From positions 434,001-498,000 of the forward strand of contig NZ_JAGEMM010000001.1 in assembly GCF_017921815.1 (NCBI RefSeq): a stretch of DNA of 64,000 nt, written 5' to 3'. Positions 37,110 through 44,424 of this stretch are shown here, piece by piece. The notes beneath the pieces were generated by a model. That model was not told the origin of the DNA. It made no database searches and saw only the letters and a list, made by a program, of their open reading frames with translations. Positions within the stretch are counted from its first letter, which is position 1. Every line of letters starts with the position of its first letter. Position numbers and translations under genes: made by a program. This DNA is from Microvirga antarctica (GTDB taxonomy: Bacteria > Pseudomonadota > Alphaproteobacteria > Rhizobiales > Beijerinckiaceae).

Positions 37110-37811
37110 ATGACGATGCATCTCTCCTCACGCGCGCAAGCGCTTCTGGGCCAGTCCGGCGAGAGCCCGCCCGAAGCCGGCGTACCCATGGATCCTGCCG
37201 CCATCAGGGCGGTTCTCGACGCACTCAATCGCGGCGAGACGCATTACACTGATCGACCTGGCATTCAGCCCCTGCGCAAGAAGGTTGCTGAGGGCCTATC
37301 GCTCAAGTTCGCCCTGCCTTTTCAAGCCTCCGATATCATCATTACTTGCGGCGCCACCGAAGGCCGGTTTGTGACCCTTCAACAAATCATTGCCGCCGGC
37401 GACAATGTGGCGGCTCCCGACCATGCTGAGCGGATTGCAGGCGGGGCGGTGATCCGTGGCGCCAAGGTCAGTACGGATCTGACGGCTGCAAAACTGCTCT
37501 ATGTTGCGTCCTCATCGGGACAGACAGCGATCGAGACGTCGCTCAGTCAGGTCGCGGCTGACTGCCTGGTTCTCTTCGAGGTCGATGACGCCGAATCCGA
37601 CTTCCACCCCTCGCAGGTCAGTGGTTTCTCCGATCGGGTCATCACCGTCGGAGATCTCGGTACGATGCAAGATCTGGCGAGCGCCCGGATCGGCTATCTC
37701 GCCGCCCCGGCTCAGACCGCAAATGGCCTACGCGACTTCAAGCAGGCCCTGACGATCTGCAGCACCAACCTCTCCCAGTGGGCGGCACTTGCCGTCGTGG
37801 AGGACCTATGA
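37110..37811 (+). CDS. Truncated aminotransferase-like protein without catalytic lysine (putative accessory subunit)
   Basis: 233 residues resembling class I/II PLP aminotransferases but much shorter than the usual 380-400. Residues 40-60 (RGETHYTDRPGIQPLRKKVA) match the segment carrying the PLP-phosphate Tyr donated to the neighbouring subunit (Tyr46 here). The NPTG motif is replaced by SSSGQ, and the lysine motif SGFSKAYAMTGWR aligns with GDLGTMQDLASAR, so Lys becomes Thr185. The protein stops after LTICSTNLSQWAALA, losing the C-terminal small domain with the carboxylate-binding Arg. The stop overlaps the start of the intact aminotransferase by 4 bp (ATGA). It is therefore unlikely to be catalytic alone; a structural partner is proposed. 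A decaying duplicate is the alternative. Confidence 0.8.
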   Translation: MTMHLSSRAQALLGQSGESPPEAGVPMDPAAIRAVLDALNRGETHYTDRPGIQPLRKKVAEGLSLKFALPFQASDIIITCGATEGRFVTLQQIIAAGDNVAAPDHAERIAGGAVIRGAKVSTDLTAAKLLYVASSSGQTAIETSLSQVAADCLVLFEVDDAESDFHPSQVSGFSDRVITVGDLGTMQDLASARIGYLAAPAQTANGLRDFKQALTICSTNLSQWAALAVVEDL

Positions 37812-38977
37812 GCACGTTTGCCGACATTCAGAAACTCGATGGCGCGAAGCTTCGCTACGCGTTGATGGATCTCGCGAAAGAGGTGCCGGATGCAATTGCG
37901 CTCGGCCGCGGCGACCCGGACCTCCCGACGCCAGCATTCATTGTGGAAGCGGCGCGCAAGGCGGCGGCCGGACCTTTGGCAGTCGCTCCCCTCGCCGGCC
38001 TCCCGGCGCTTCGAGATGCTATCGCCCGAAACGCCGCCCGCGACCACGGGATAGCCGTGGGGAGCGACAATGTGCTTGTGACAACAGGCGGCCAGGAAGG
38101 CCTGTTTCTGGTCATGAGCGCTTTGCTCGATCCAGGCGATGAGATCCTTGTGCCGGACCCACGCTATTCTTCGTACGATCAGGCGATTTCCCATACAGGC
38201 GCAACCTTCGTCAGCGTTCCGACGTTTGCCGAGGAAGGCTTCGACATCCGGCCCGAGGAAGTCGAACGTCGGATCACGCCGAAAACCCGGGCGCTCCTTC
38301 TGGTAACACCCTCGAACCCGACCGGTGGCATCATCCGGCCTGAGACTGCGCTGGCGCTTGCTGAACTCGCGAAGCGGCACAATTTCGTGATCGTCTCGGA
38401 TGAGATCTATGGCAAGTTCGTCTGGGAGCCTTATCGGCATTTCAGCATTGCGTCGCTTCCAGGCATGCTCGACCACGTCATCACATTGTCTGGTTTCTCC
38501 AAGGCCTATGCGATGACAGGCTGGCGTGTGGGATACGTCATTGCGCCGGAGCGCATGATCGCCGCCATGACGGACATCAAGGCACACACGACAGGCCCCG
38601 TGGCGACACTGAGCCAGGTGGCAGCCCTGGCTGCGGCAGAGGGTGATGATAGTTGCGTGCGGGACTTTCGTGCGATTTATGACGAGCGCCGGCGCATACT
38701 CGGCAGCGGACTGAGTGCAATGGGCCTGCAATTTGGCGAGCCGCGTGGCGGATTCTTCTTTTGGGCCGACTCGTCGAGCACGGGAATGCGAGCCCTCGAG
38801 CTTTGCTACCTCCTGCTCAAAGAGGCACGGGTTCTCATCTTCCCCGGCACTGCATTCGGGGAGAGCTGGAGCAACCATCTTCGCATCACGACTCTGCAGC
38901 CGACAGAGGTTCTTGATCAGGCAGCCGAACGCATGAAAGCAGCGCTTGCCCAGATTCGAGAAGCTGGTGCCGCATGA
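37808..38977 (+). CDS. Class I/II PLP-dependent aminotransferase
   Basis: 389 residues, ATG overlapping the previous stop by 4 bp. Catalytic residues are in place: Asn170 in PSNPTGG, Asp198 and Tyr201 in SDEIYGKF, Lys232 in SGFSKAYAM, the phosphate Arg in GWRVGY, and a C-terminal LRITT Arg. The segment where nearly all relatives have Tyr (GETHYTxxxGxxxLR) reads GPLAVAPLAGLPALR, with Val59 in its place; that Tyr normally reaches into the other subunit's active site. The small protein encoded just before supplies exactly this motif. Probably transfers the amino group of an amino acid released by the island's hydrolases. Confidence 0.93.
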   Translation: MSTFADIQKLDGAKLRYALMDLAKEVPDAIALGRGDPDLPTPAFIVEAARKAAAGPLAVAPLAGLPALRDAIARNAARDHGIAVGSDNVLVTTGGQEGLFLVMSALLDPGDEILVPDPRYSSYDQAISHTGATFVSVPTFAEEGFDIRPEEVERRITPKTRALLLVTPSNPTGGIIRPETALALAELAKRHNFVIVSDEIYGKFVWEPYRHFSIASLPGMLDHVITLSGFSKAYAMTGWRVGYVIAPERMIAAMTDIKAHTTGPVATLSQVAALAAAEGDDSCVRDFRAIYDERRRILGSGLSAMGLQFGEPRGGFFFWADSSSTGMRALELCYLLLKEARVLIFPGTAFGESWSNHLRITTLQPTEVLDQAAERMKAALAQIREAGAA

Positions 38978-40149
38978 GCCGGAATGCAGCAGTGCCAGTG
39001 ATGCCGCTAACAGAGGTTCGCTATCGCGGGACAATCGAAAACCTGCGGCGTGATATTCAGGCGCTGGATGTGGACGCCGTTCTCCTTCTCGACACCCATA
39101 ATGTGGTCTACGCGTCCGGCTTTTTTCACTCGCCGAACGAGCGGCCGATTGGACTTCTCGTACCAGTCAACGGACCGCCGCGGCTTCTTGTGCCTCTGCT
39201 TGAGAAAGAGCACGCAGAAGATAACTGGGTCGGCCATGTGCAGACCTACGACGAGTTCCCCGGCACAGAGCATCCGGTTCTCTGGATGATCCGCACCAGC
39301 GGATACCGCCGGATCGCGGTGGACACACTCGAAACACGTCTGTTCATGGCCGCAAGCGAGCTCGTCGACTCGCTTGTCTTGACCGACTGCGTCGAGCGCC
39401 TGCGCTACATCAAGACGGACGCGGAGCTGGCGCTGGTGAGAGCCGCTGCACGCTACGCGGACATGGTTCTTGAGGCGATTCTCCACGAATCCGGCAACAT
39501 CATTCGGCGGGGCGGGACGGAGATCGATATTCTTGCAGCGGGTCTGACCCATGCGCAGGCAGCCATGAAGCGCGAGCTTGGGCCCGCCTTCGGACCCACG
39601 AAGTGCGGCCTGGTGGGAACAGTCCATACGGGCGTGCGTGCATCATTGCCGCACGGAAAGACCCTGCCGCGCACGCCCGTCTTCGGCGAGCCGATGATCG
39701 CGGGCATTGGTGCGAGCGTCGGCGGCTATCATGCCGAGAGCGGCGTCACCTTCGCGATCGGAGGCATCACCGACGATCAGCGTCCATGTTTTGAGGCCGC
39801 AATAGCCTGTGACGCGGCCGGTCGTGCGGCGCTCGTTCCCGGCGCAAGCTGCCAGGGTGTCAATGAAGCCGCCTTGCAGCCGATCAGGCGGGCCGGCCTC
39901 TCGTCATTCCTACGTCATCGCATCGGCCACGGGATGGGAGTACAGGGCCACGAGGCTCCGTGGCTCGCACCCGGTGACGATACGCCAGTCCAGGTCGGGA
40001 TGGTCTTTTCCAACGAACCTGGAATCTATCGGCCAGGCCTTGATGGCTATCGCACAATCAGCACGATGATCGTCGGGTCCGACGGCGTCGAAGTTCCCAG
40101 CCGATTCCAGGCCGAGCACCCGCTCGAGAAACGTGTAATTTCGCTTTGA
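38974..40149 (+). CDS. M24 (pita-bread) family protein with missing metal ligands, creatinase/peptidase-like
   Basis: 391 residues with a creatinase_N domain (about 15-140) and a C-terminal pita-bread domain. Compared with Xaa-Pro aminopeptidase, the first metal Asp is Gly244, the second is Glu255 (GYHAESGVTF), and the last Glu position reads GYRTIS instead of RIED; the His (HRIGHGMGV) and one Glu (FSNEPGIY) remain. A normal di-metal peptidase is thus unlikely. Creatinase and ectoine hydrolase are metal-free members of this fold that hydrolyse small cyclic or guanidino C-N bonds, so a similar reaction is plausible. The ATG overlaps the aminotransferase stop by 4 bp. Confidence 0.87.
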   Translation: MSRNAAVPVMPLTEVRYRGTIENLRRDIQALDVDAVLLLDTHNVVYASGFFHSPNERPIGLLVPVNGPPRLLVPLLEKEHAEDNWVGHVQTYDEFPGTEHPVLWMIRTSGYRRIAVDTLETRLFMAASELVDSLVLTDCVERLRYIKTDAELALVRAAARYADMVLEAILHESGNIIRRGGTEIDILAAGLTHAQAAMKRELGPAFGPTKCGLVGTVHTGVRASLPHGKTLPRTPVFGEPMIAGIGASVGGYHAESGVTFAIGGITDDQRPCFEAAIACDAAGRAALVPGASCQGVNEAALQPIRRAGLSSFLRHRIGHGMGVQGHEAPWLAPGDDTPVQVGMVFSNEPGIYRPGLDGYRTISTMIVGSDGVEVPSRFQAEHPLEKRVISL

Positions 40150-40165
40150 TACGAAAGGCCACCCC

Positions 40166-41569
40166 ATGAACGCCCAGCCATACGACATGCTGATCACTGG
40201 CGGGACCGTCATGCTAGACGATGGTCTTGCCAAGCAGGACATCGCCTTGCGTGGAGGAAAGATTGCGACCATCCTCGAGCCGGGAACAAGCGTGAGCGCG
40301 ACGCGTGTGCTCGACATTTCGGGGAAGCATCTCTTACCTGGAATCATTGACGTCCATTTTCATGTGCGAGCGCCCTCTCACCCCGAACGCGGCACCGTCA
40401 ACTCTGAAACGCGCGCGGCGGCAGCGGGCGGCGTGACGACGATTTTCGAGATGCCGATCAGCAACCCATGCTGCAACAGCTCCGAGGTTCTCGTCTCGCG
40501 GCGCGATCACTTCGCCGCAGAGGCGGTGGTGAATTTCGCGCTGTTCGGCGCGCCCGGCGCCCTCGACAGCAAGGGTATCGAGGACATGCTCGCAGCAGGT
40601 GCCGTTGCCTTCAAGATCTTTACGACCGCCTCCCCGCCCAATCGCGACGCTGAGTTCCTTGGCCTCGCACTTCCGGGCGAGATGGAACAATACGAAGCGT
40701 TGCGGCTCGTCGCAAAGAGCGGAAGCCTTCTCGTGGTCCACGCGGAGAGCGAGCCCATGATGCACCATTACATGGAAAAGGAACTCGCGGCCGGTCACAC
40801 GGATGCCGACGCGCACGTGAATTCCCGCCCCTCCATTGTCGAAGCTGTGGCGATCGCAAAGATACTGACGATGGCGCGATCAGTCGGTGCCCGCATTCAC
40901 ATCGCCCATGTCACCAGCAAGGAAGCGCTCGACGTCGTGCGCGCGTTCCAGGCGATCGGCACCGACGTGAGCGCGGAGACCTGCCCTCACTATCTCCTCT
41001 TCACGAATGACGACGTCGCCCGTGTCGGTGTCGACGCGAAGATCAATCCGCCCATTCGCACCGCTGCAGACAGAGAAGCACTCTGGGCCGGCATTGCCGA
41101 TGGCACTCTCTCCATGGTGACGACGGATCATGCACCGTTTTCACGACGCGACAAGGAGAACGCCAAGGGCGATATGCTCGCTGCGCCGCCTGGATCGCCC
41201 GGCATCGAGTTCCTGCTACCGATGATGCTCGATGCAGCTGCGCGGGGAAAACTCGATCTCAAGGCAGCAATCGATCTTATCACCAGCAATGGTGCAGCAC
41301 GCTTTGGTATCTATCCGCAGAAGGGCGCGATCCGTGAGGGCAGCGATGCCGATCTCGTGGTGGTCGATCTGGACCGTGAGACTGTCGTCGACCCGGCGAA
41401 GCTTTTCACGGCAGCTCGGGAATGCGCCGGGCTTTTTGCGGGCCAGACATACAAGGGCGCTGTCGACACCACCATCGTCGGCGGAAAAGTTGTCTTCGAG
41501 GGAGGCGACGTCGTCGGCAAGCCTGGCACCGGAGAGTTTCTCCATCCGCGCAACCTCATGCGTGCCTGA
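40166..41569 (+). CDS. Cyclic amidohydrolase (allantoinase/hydantoinase/dihydroorotase family)
   Basis: 467 residues of the D-hydantoinase superfamily. All metal-centre elements are present: HxH in DVHFHVR, the carboxylated Lys in AFKIFTT, His in VVHAES, His in HIAHVTS and Asp in TTDHAPF. The C-terminus has the usual beta-sandwich (GSDADLVVVD, VVFEGGD). Among relatives it looks nearest to allantoinase AllB (ETCPHYLLF, INPPIR) but the substrate loop differs. It would open a cyclic ureide, hydantoin or related lactam to a carbamoyl acid. Sits in the middle of the eight-gene operon, 16 bp after the M24 gene. Confidence 0.9.
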   Translation: MNAQPYDMLITGGTVMLDDGLAKQDIALRGGKIATILEPGTSVSATRVLDISGKHLLPGIIDVHFHVRAPSHPERGTVNSETRAAAAGGVTTIFEMPISNPCCNSSEVLVSRRDHFAAEAVVNFALFGAPGALDSKGIEDMLAAGAVAFKIFTTASPPNRDAEFLGLALPGEMEQYEALRLVAKSGSLLVVHAESEPMMHHYMEKELAAGHTDADAHVNSRPSIVEAVAIAKILTMARSVGARIHIAHVTSKEALDVVRAFQAIGTDVSAETCPHYLLFTNDDVARVGVDAKINPPIRTAADREALWAGIADGTLSMVTTDHAPFSRRDKENAKGDMLAAPPGSPGIEFLLPMMLDAAARGKLDLKAAIDLITSNGAARFGIYPQKGAIREGSDADLVVVDLDRETVVDPAKLFTAARECAGLFAGQTYKGAVDTTIVGGKVVFEGGDVVGKPGTGEFLHPRNLMRA

Positions 41570-41586
41570 CGGGGCGGAGCGCTGTC

Positions 41587-42645
41587 ATGATTGCCCTCAA
41601 TACCGAACCGATGCACGTGCTTCTTGTGGGCTTGGGGAACCGCGGCAACATGTGGGCCGAGGTCATCGATGGCTTGCCGGACGCCGTCTTGTCCGGCGCC
41701 ATGGACATTGATCCCCAGAGACGCGCCGTCATTGCGCAGAAATATCCCGGCATTCCGATCTATGACACACTTGGCGAAGCCCTGACTGCCGCTGGTCACG
41801 ATGCGGTTGTGCTCGTCACGCCGCCGGACGGGCATCTCGCACAGGCGGAACAGATCTTTGCCGCAGGCCTTCCGCTCATTGCCGAAAAGCCGCTGACGGT
41901 TTCGCTCCCGGACTCGATCAAGATTGTGGCGATGGCCGAGGCAGCAAACCTGCCACTCACAATCTGCCTCAACTTTCGCTATCTTCCCGTCAGCCAGGCG
42001 AAGCGCAGGCTCGTCCTCTCGGGCGATTTCGGGGCGCCGGGCATGGGGCAATTCGTCTATCAGCGCAACCGCGACGGCCTTCGCCCCGGGCTCAACCGCT
42101 ATCCCCTCAGCATGCAGCATCCTATGATGCTCGAGCAAAGCATTCATCACCTCGATCTTATCCGCTATTGCTATGATCGCGAGGTTGTTTCGCTTTCGTG
42201 CCGCACGTGGAATCCGCCTTGGAGCATGTACGCACACGACAGCAGCGTGCAGTGCCTTCTGACGATGGAGGGCGGCCTTCAGGTCAACTATATTGGGACG
42301 TGGACGTCAGGATGGAACGAGCCCCATTTCCTGTGGCGAACGGATTGCGCGGACGGCGTCATTATTCAACGGGATCTGTTTACCGATATTGCAACGGCCG
42401 CTCGGACCGACACCACACTCACGCCGGTTCCGATTACCGATGCGCGCGCCTATTACGATGATACGGCTGCCTTGCTGAAGACATTTATCGAGGCGCGCCG
42501 TGCCGGTTCCGCGACGCCCTGCGATGGGCGCGACCACCTCAGGACCCTGGCGCTCTGCTTCGCCGGGATCGAGAGCAGCGCGTCCGGGACGATTGTTGAC
42601 ATGCGCCAGTTCTACGAACGGAACGGCCTATCCCATCTGATCTGA
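41587..42645 (+). CDS. Gfo/Idh/MocA family oxidoreductase
   Basis: 352 residues from ATG 41587, 17 bp after the amidohydrolase stop. Rossmann motif VGLGNRGNMWAEV, catalytic block IAEKPLT, and HPMMLEQSIHHLDLIRYCY in the C-terminal domain. It is a close paralogue of the 49103 protein, sharing LNFRYLPVSQA, LEQSIHHLDLIR, WNEPHFLWRTDC-like blocks and the final CxGRDHLxTLALCF. NAD(P)-dependent oxidation or reduction of an unknown substrate. Confidence 0.9.
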   Translation: MIALNTEPMHVLLVGLGNRGNMWAEVIDGLPDAVLSGAMDIDPQRRAVIAQKYPGIPIYDTLGEALTAAGHDAVVLVTPPDGHLAQAEQIFAAGLPLIAEKPLTVSLPDSIKIVAMAEAANLPLTICLNFRYLPVSQAKRRLVLSGDFGAPGMGQFVYQRNRDGLRPGLNRYPLSMQHPMMLEQSIHHLDLIRYCYDREVVSLSCRTWNPPWSMYAHDSSVQCLLTMEGGLQVNYIGTWTSGWNEPHFLWRTDCADGVIIQRDLFTDIATAARTDTTLTPVPITDARAYYDDTAALLKTFIEARRAGSATPCDGRDHLRTLALCFAGIESSASGTIVDMRQFYERNGLSHLI

Positions 42646-42683
42646 TCCAGCCACCAAAACATGCCTTGCGAGGATGTCCTGAC

Positions 42684-44357
42684 ATGACTGTTCCGGTAAT
42701 CAAGTTCGACACCTACCATGATTATGAAGCAATGACAGGGCACCTCAAGGCCTTGGCTGACGCCTTTCCGAAACTTGCCACGCTCACGTCACTGGGGAAA
42801 ACTTTCCAGGGACGGGACATCTGGGCCGTGACCATCACGAACCCCGCCACCGGTGCACCCGATCAGAAGCCCGGCTACTATATCGACGCTCAAATTCATG
42901 CCGAAGAGCACGCCACCAGCGCTGTAGCTCTCTATGCGATCTGGCATCTGCTCACACAATATGGTCGGGATGAGGAGGTCACGCGACTGGTCGACCAGCA
43001 GGTCTTCTACATCTTGCCGCGGATCAATCCGGACGGAGCCGAGCTTTCGCTCCAGCCCCCCTATTATCATTGGTGCGGAAACGGGCGCTACATGCCCGGC
43101 TTCGATCGTCTGGAAGGGTTGAAGCCGCAGGACATCGATGGCGACGGCTATGTGACGACGATGCGCGTGCCAGATCCGAAAGGCGAGTGGAAGAAGAGCG
43201 CCTCTGATCCCCGGGTCATGGTTCAGCGCGAGCCCGGCGAAGAGGGCGGCGCGTATTTCAGGCTCTACCCTGAAGGACTCATTGAGAACTACGACGGCGT
43301 TCACGTGAAGATCGAGCGGCCGTTCGACGGCAATCTCAATCGCAACTTCCCGGTAAATTGGTCGCCCCGTGAGTACGGAGCAGGCGAATCGGCTTTGTCG
43401 GAGCCGGAATCGAAAGCCATGGCGGACTTCATTCTCGGTCGCCCCAACATCGCCGGACTGACCGCCTATCACACCCATGGGGGAATCATCCTGCGCCCCA
43501 GCATGACCAAACCCGACAGCGCCATGAGTCCTCGCGATCTCGCCCTTTACAAAGATCTCGGTGCTGTCGGCCAGCGTCTCACCGGCTACCCCACGATCAG
43601 CACCTATGAGGAGTTCACGCCCGACAAGTCCAAGCCGCGCTATGGCAGTCTTAAGGACTGGACTTACGAGGAAATGGGCATCGTCAGCTTCTCGACCGAA
43701 TTATGGGATCTGGAAACTGAAGCCGGCGTGGAGAAGGTCGCTTATTACAACCTTCGACCACGCACAGAGGCCATTCAGGCAAAGGTCTTTGCATGGGTGC
43801 TCGCAAATGTCGGTGATCATGGCTATCGCGATTGGAAAGCCTTTGACCATCCGCAGCTCGGCCCGATCGAAACCGGTGGGATGGTCTATATCTGGACCTA
43901 CCGCAATCCGCCCCCCGGCATGCTCGAGGAGATCTGCCGCAGGAACACCGCGTTCAACCTGCGTCACGCAGCGGCGGCGCCGCGGGTTCTCGTGGATTCC
44001 GTCTTCAGCGAAAAGCTGGCCGATGGGCTCTACAAGATCCGCGCGGTCGTCAGCAACCACGGGTATCTCCCGACGAACCTCACGGATGTGGCTATTCAAA
44101 ACGGCGTGGCAAAGCCGGTCGGTGTCAGCGTTGCGGGGGACGGAATCAACGTCGTCATGAACCCGCAGCAGGTAGAAATCGGTCACTTGGCCGGGCGGAA
44201 CGAGCGCAAGTACACATGGTCGCCATGGGGCCAGCAATGGTCGCCCGTGTCGAAGCCGGTCGAGTGGCTTGTGCGCGCGGATGATCCGTCTGCTTCGATC
44301 GTGGTAACGGCTTCCTCGGAGAAAGGCGGCACACATCAGATGCGAACAAAGCTCTGA
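42684..44357 (+). CDS. M14 family zinc carboxypeptidase
   Basis: 557 residues from ATG 42684, no signal peptide. The zinc site is complete: His72 and Glu75 in IHAEEHATS, His263 in AYHTHGG; the substrate Arg is in NLNRNFP (about 220) and the general base Glu339 in VSFSTELWDLE. After the peptidase domain (to about residue 400) is a C-terminal region (about 440-557), probably beta-rich. Similar large intracellular M14 proteins are found beside peptide transporters. It may remove a C-terminal residue from an imported peptide or cleave a gamma-linked amide. Last gene of the operon, followed by a strong terminator. Confidence 0.9.
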   Translation: MTVPVIKFDTYHDYEAMTGHLKALADAFPKLATLTSLGKTFQGRDIWAVTITNPATGAPDQKPGYYIDAQIHAEEHATSAVALYAIWHLLTQYGRDEEVTRLVDQQVFYILPRINPDGAELSLQPPYYHWCGNGRYMPGFDRLEGLKPQDIDGDGYVTTMRVPDPKGEWKKSASDPRVMVQREPGEEGGAYFRLYPEGLIENYDGVHVKIERPFDGNLNRNFPVNWSPREYGAGESALSEPESKAMADFILGRPNIAGLTAYHTHGGIILRPSMTKPDSAMSPRDLALYKDLGAVGQRLTGYPTISTYEEFTPDKSKPRYGSLKDWTYEEMGIVSFSTELWDLETEAGVEKVAYYNLRPRTEAIQAKVFAWVLANVGDHGYRDWKAFDHPQLGPIETGGMVYIWTYRNPPPGMLEEICRRNTAFNLRHAAAAPRVLVDSVFSEKLADGLYKIRAVVSNHGYLPTNLTDVAIQNGVAKPVGVSVAGDGINVVMNPQQVEIGHLAGRNERKYTWSPWGQQWSPVSKPVEWLVRADDPSASIVVTASSEKGGTHQMRTKL

Positions 44358-44375
44358 TGGCGGCGCAACCGAACC

Positions 44376-44402
44376 AAAAGGGCTCTCTTTGAGAGCCCTT
44401 TT
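44376..44402. terminator. Bidirectional Rho-independent terminator
   Basis: AAAAGGGCTCTC (44376-44387), loop TTT, GAGAGCCCTTTT (44391-44402): a perfect 12-bp stem with A- and T-runs on the two sides, so it can end transcription from either strand. It separates the plus-strand operon ending in the M14 gene from the convergent minus-strand block. Confidence 0.92.
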
Positions 44403-44424
44403 CATGTCATATCAATGTAGGTCG

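Noticed and set aside
37110-37811. Reading the short aminotransferase-like gene as a frameshifted pseudogene
   Set aside because: The remaining aminotransferase parts do not appear in other frames nearby, the frame is intact with ATGA coupling, and the losses are spread through the protein rather than after one break. Not fully excluded, so kept as the alternative in its entry.
37712-39034. Minus-strand open frame of 440 codons opposite the aminotransferase
   Set aside because: Antisense to a catalytically complete aminotransferase with coupled neighbours; Cys/His/Arg-rich translation without motifs.
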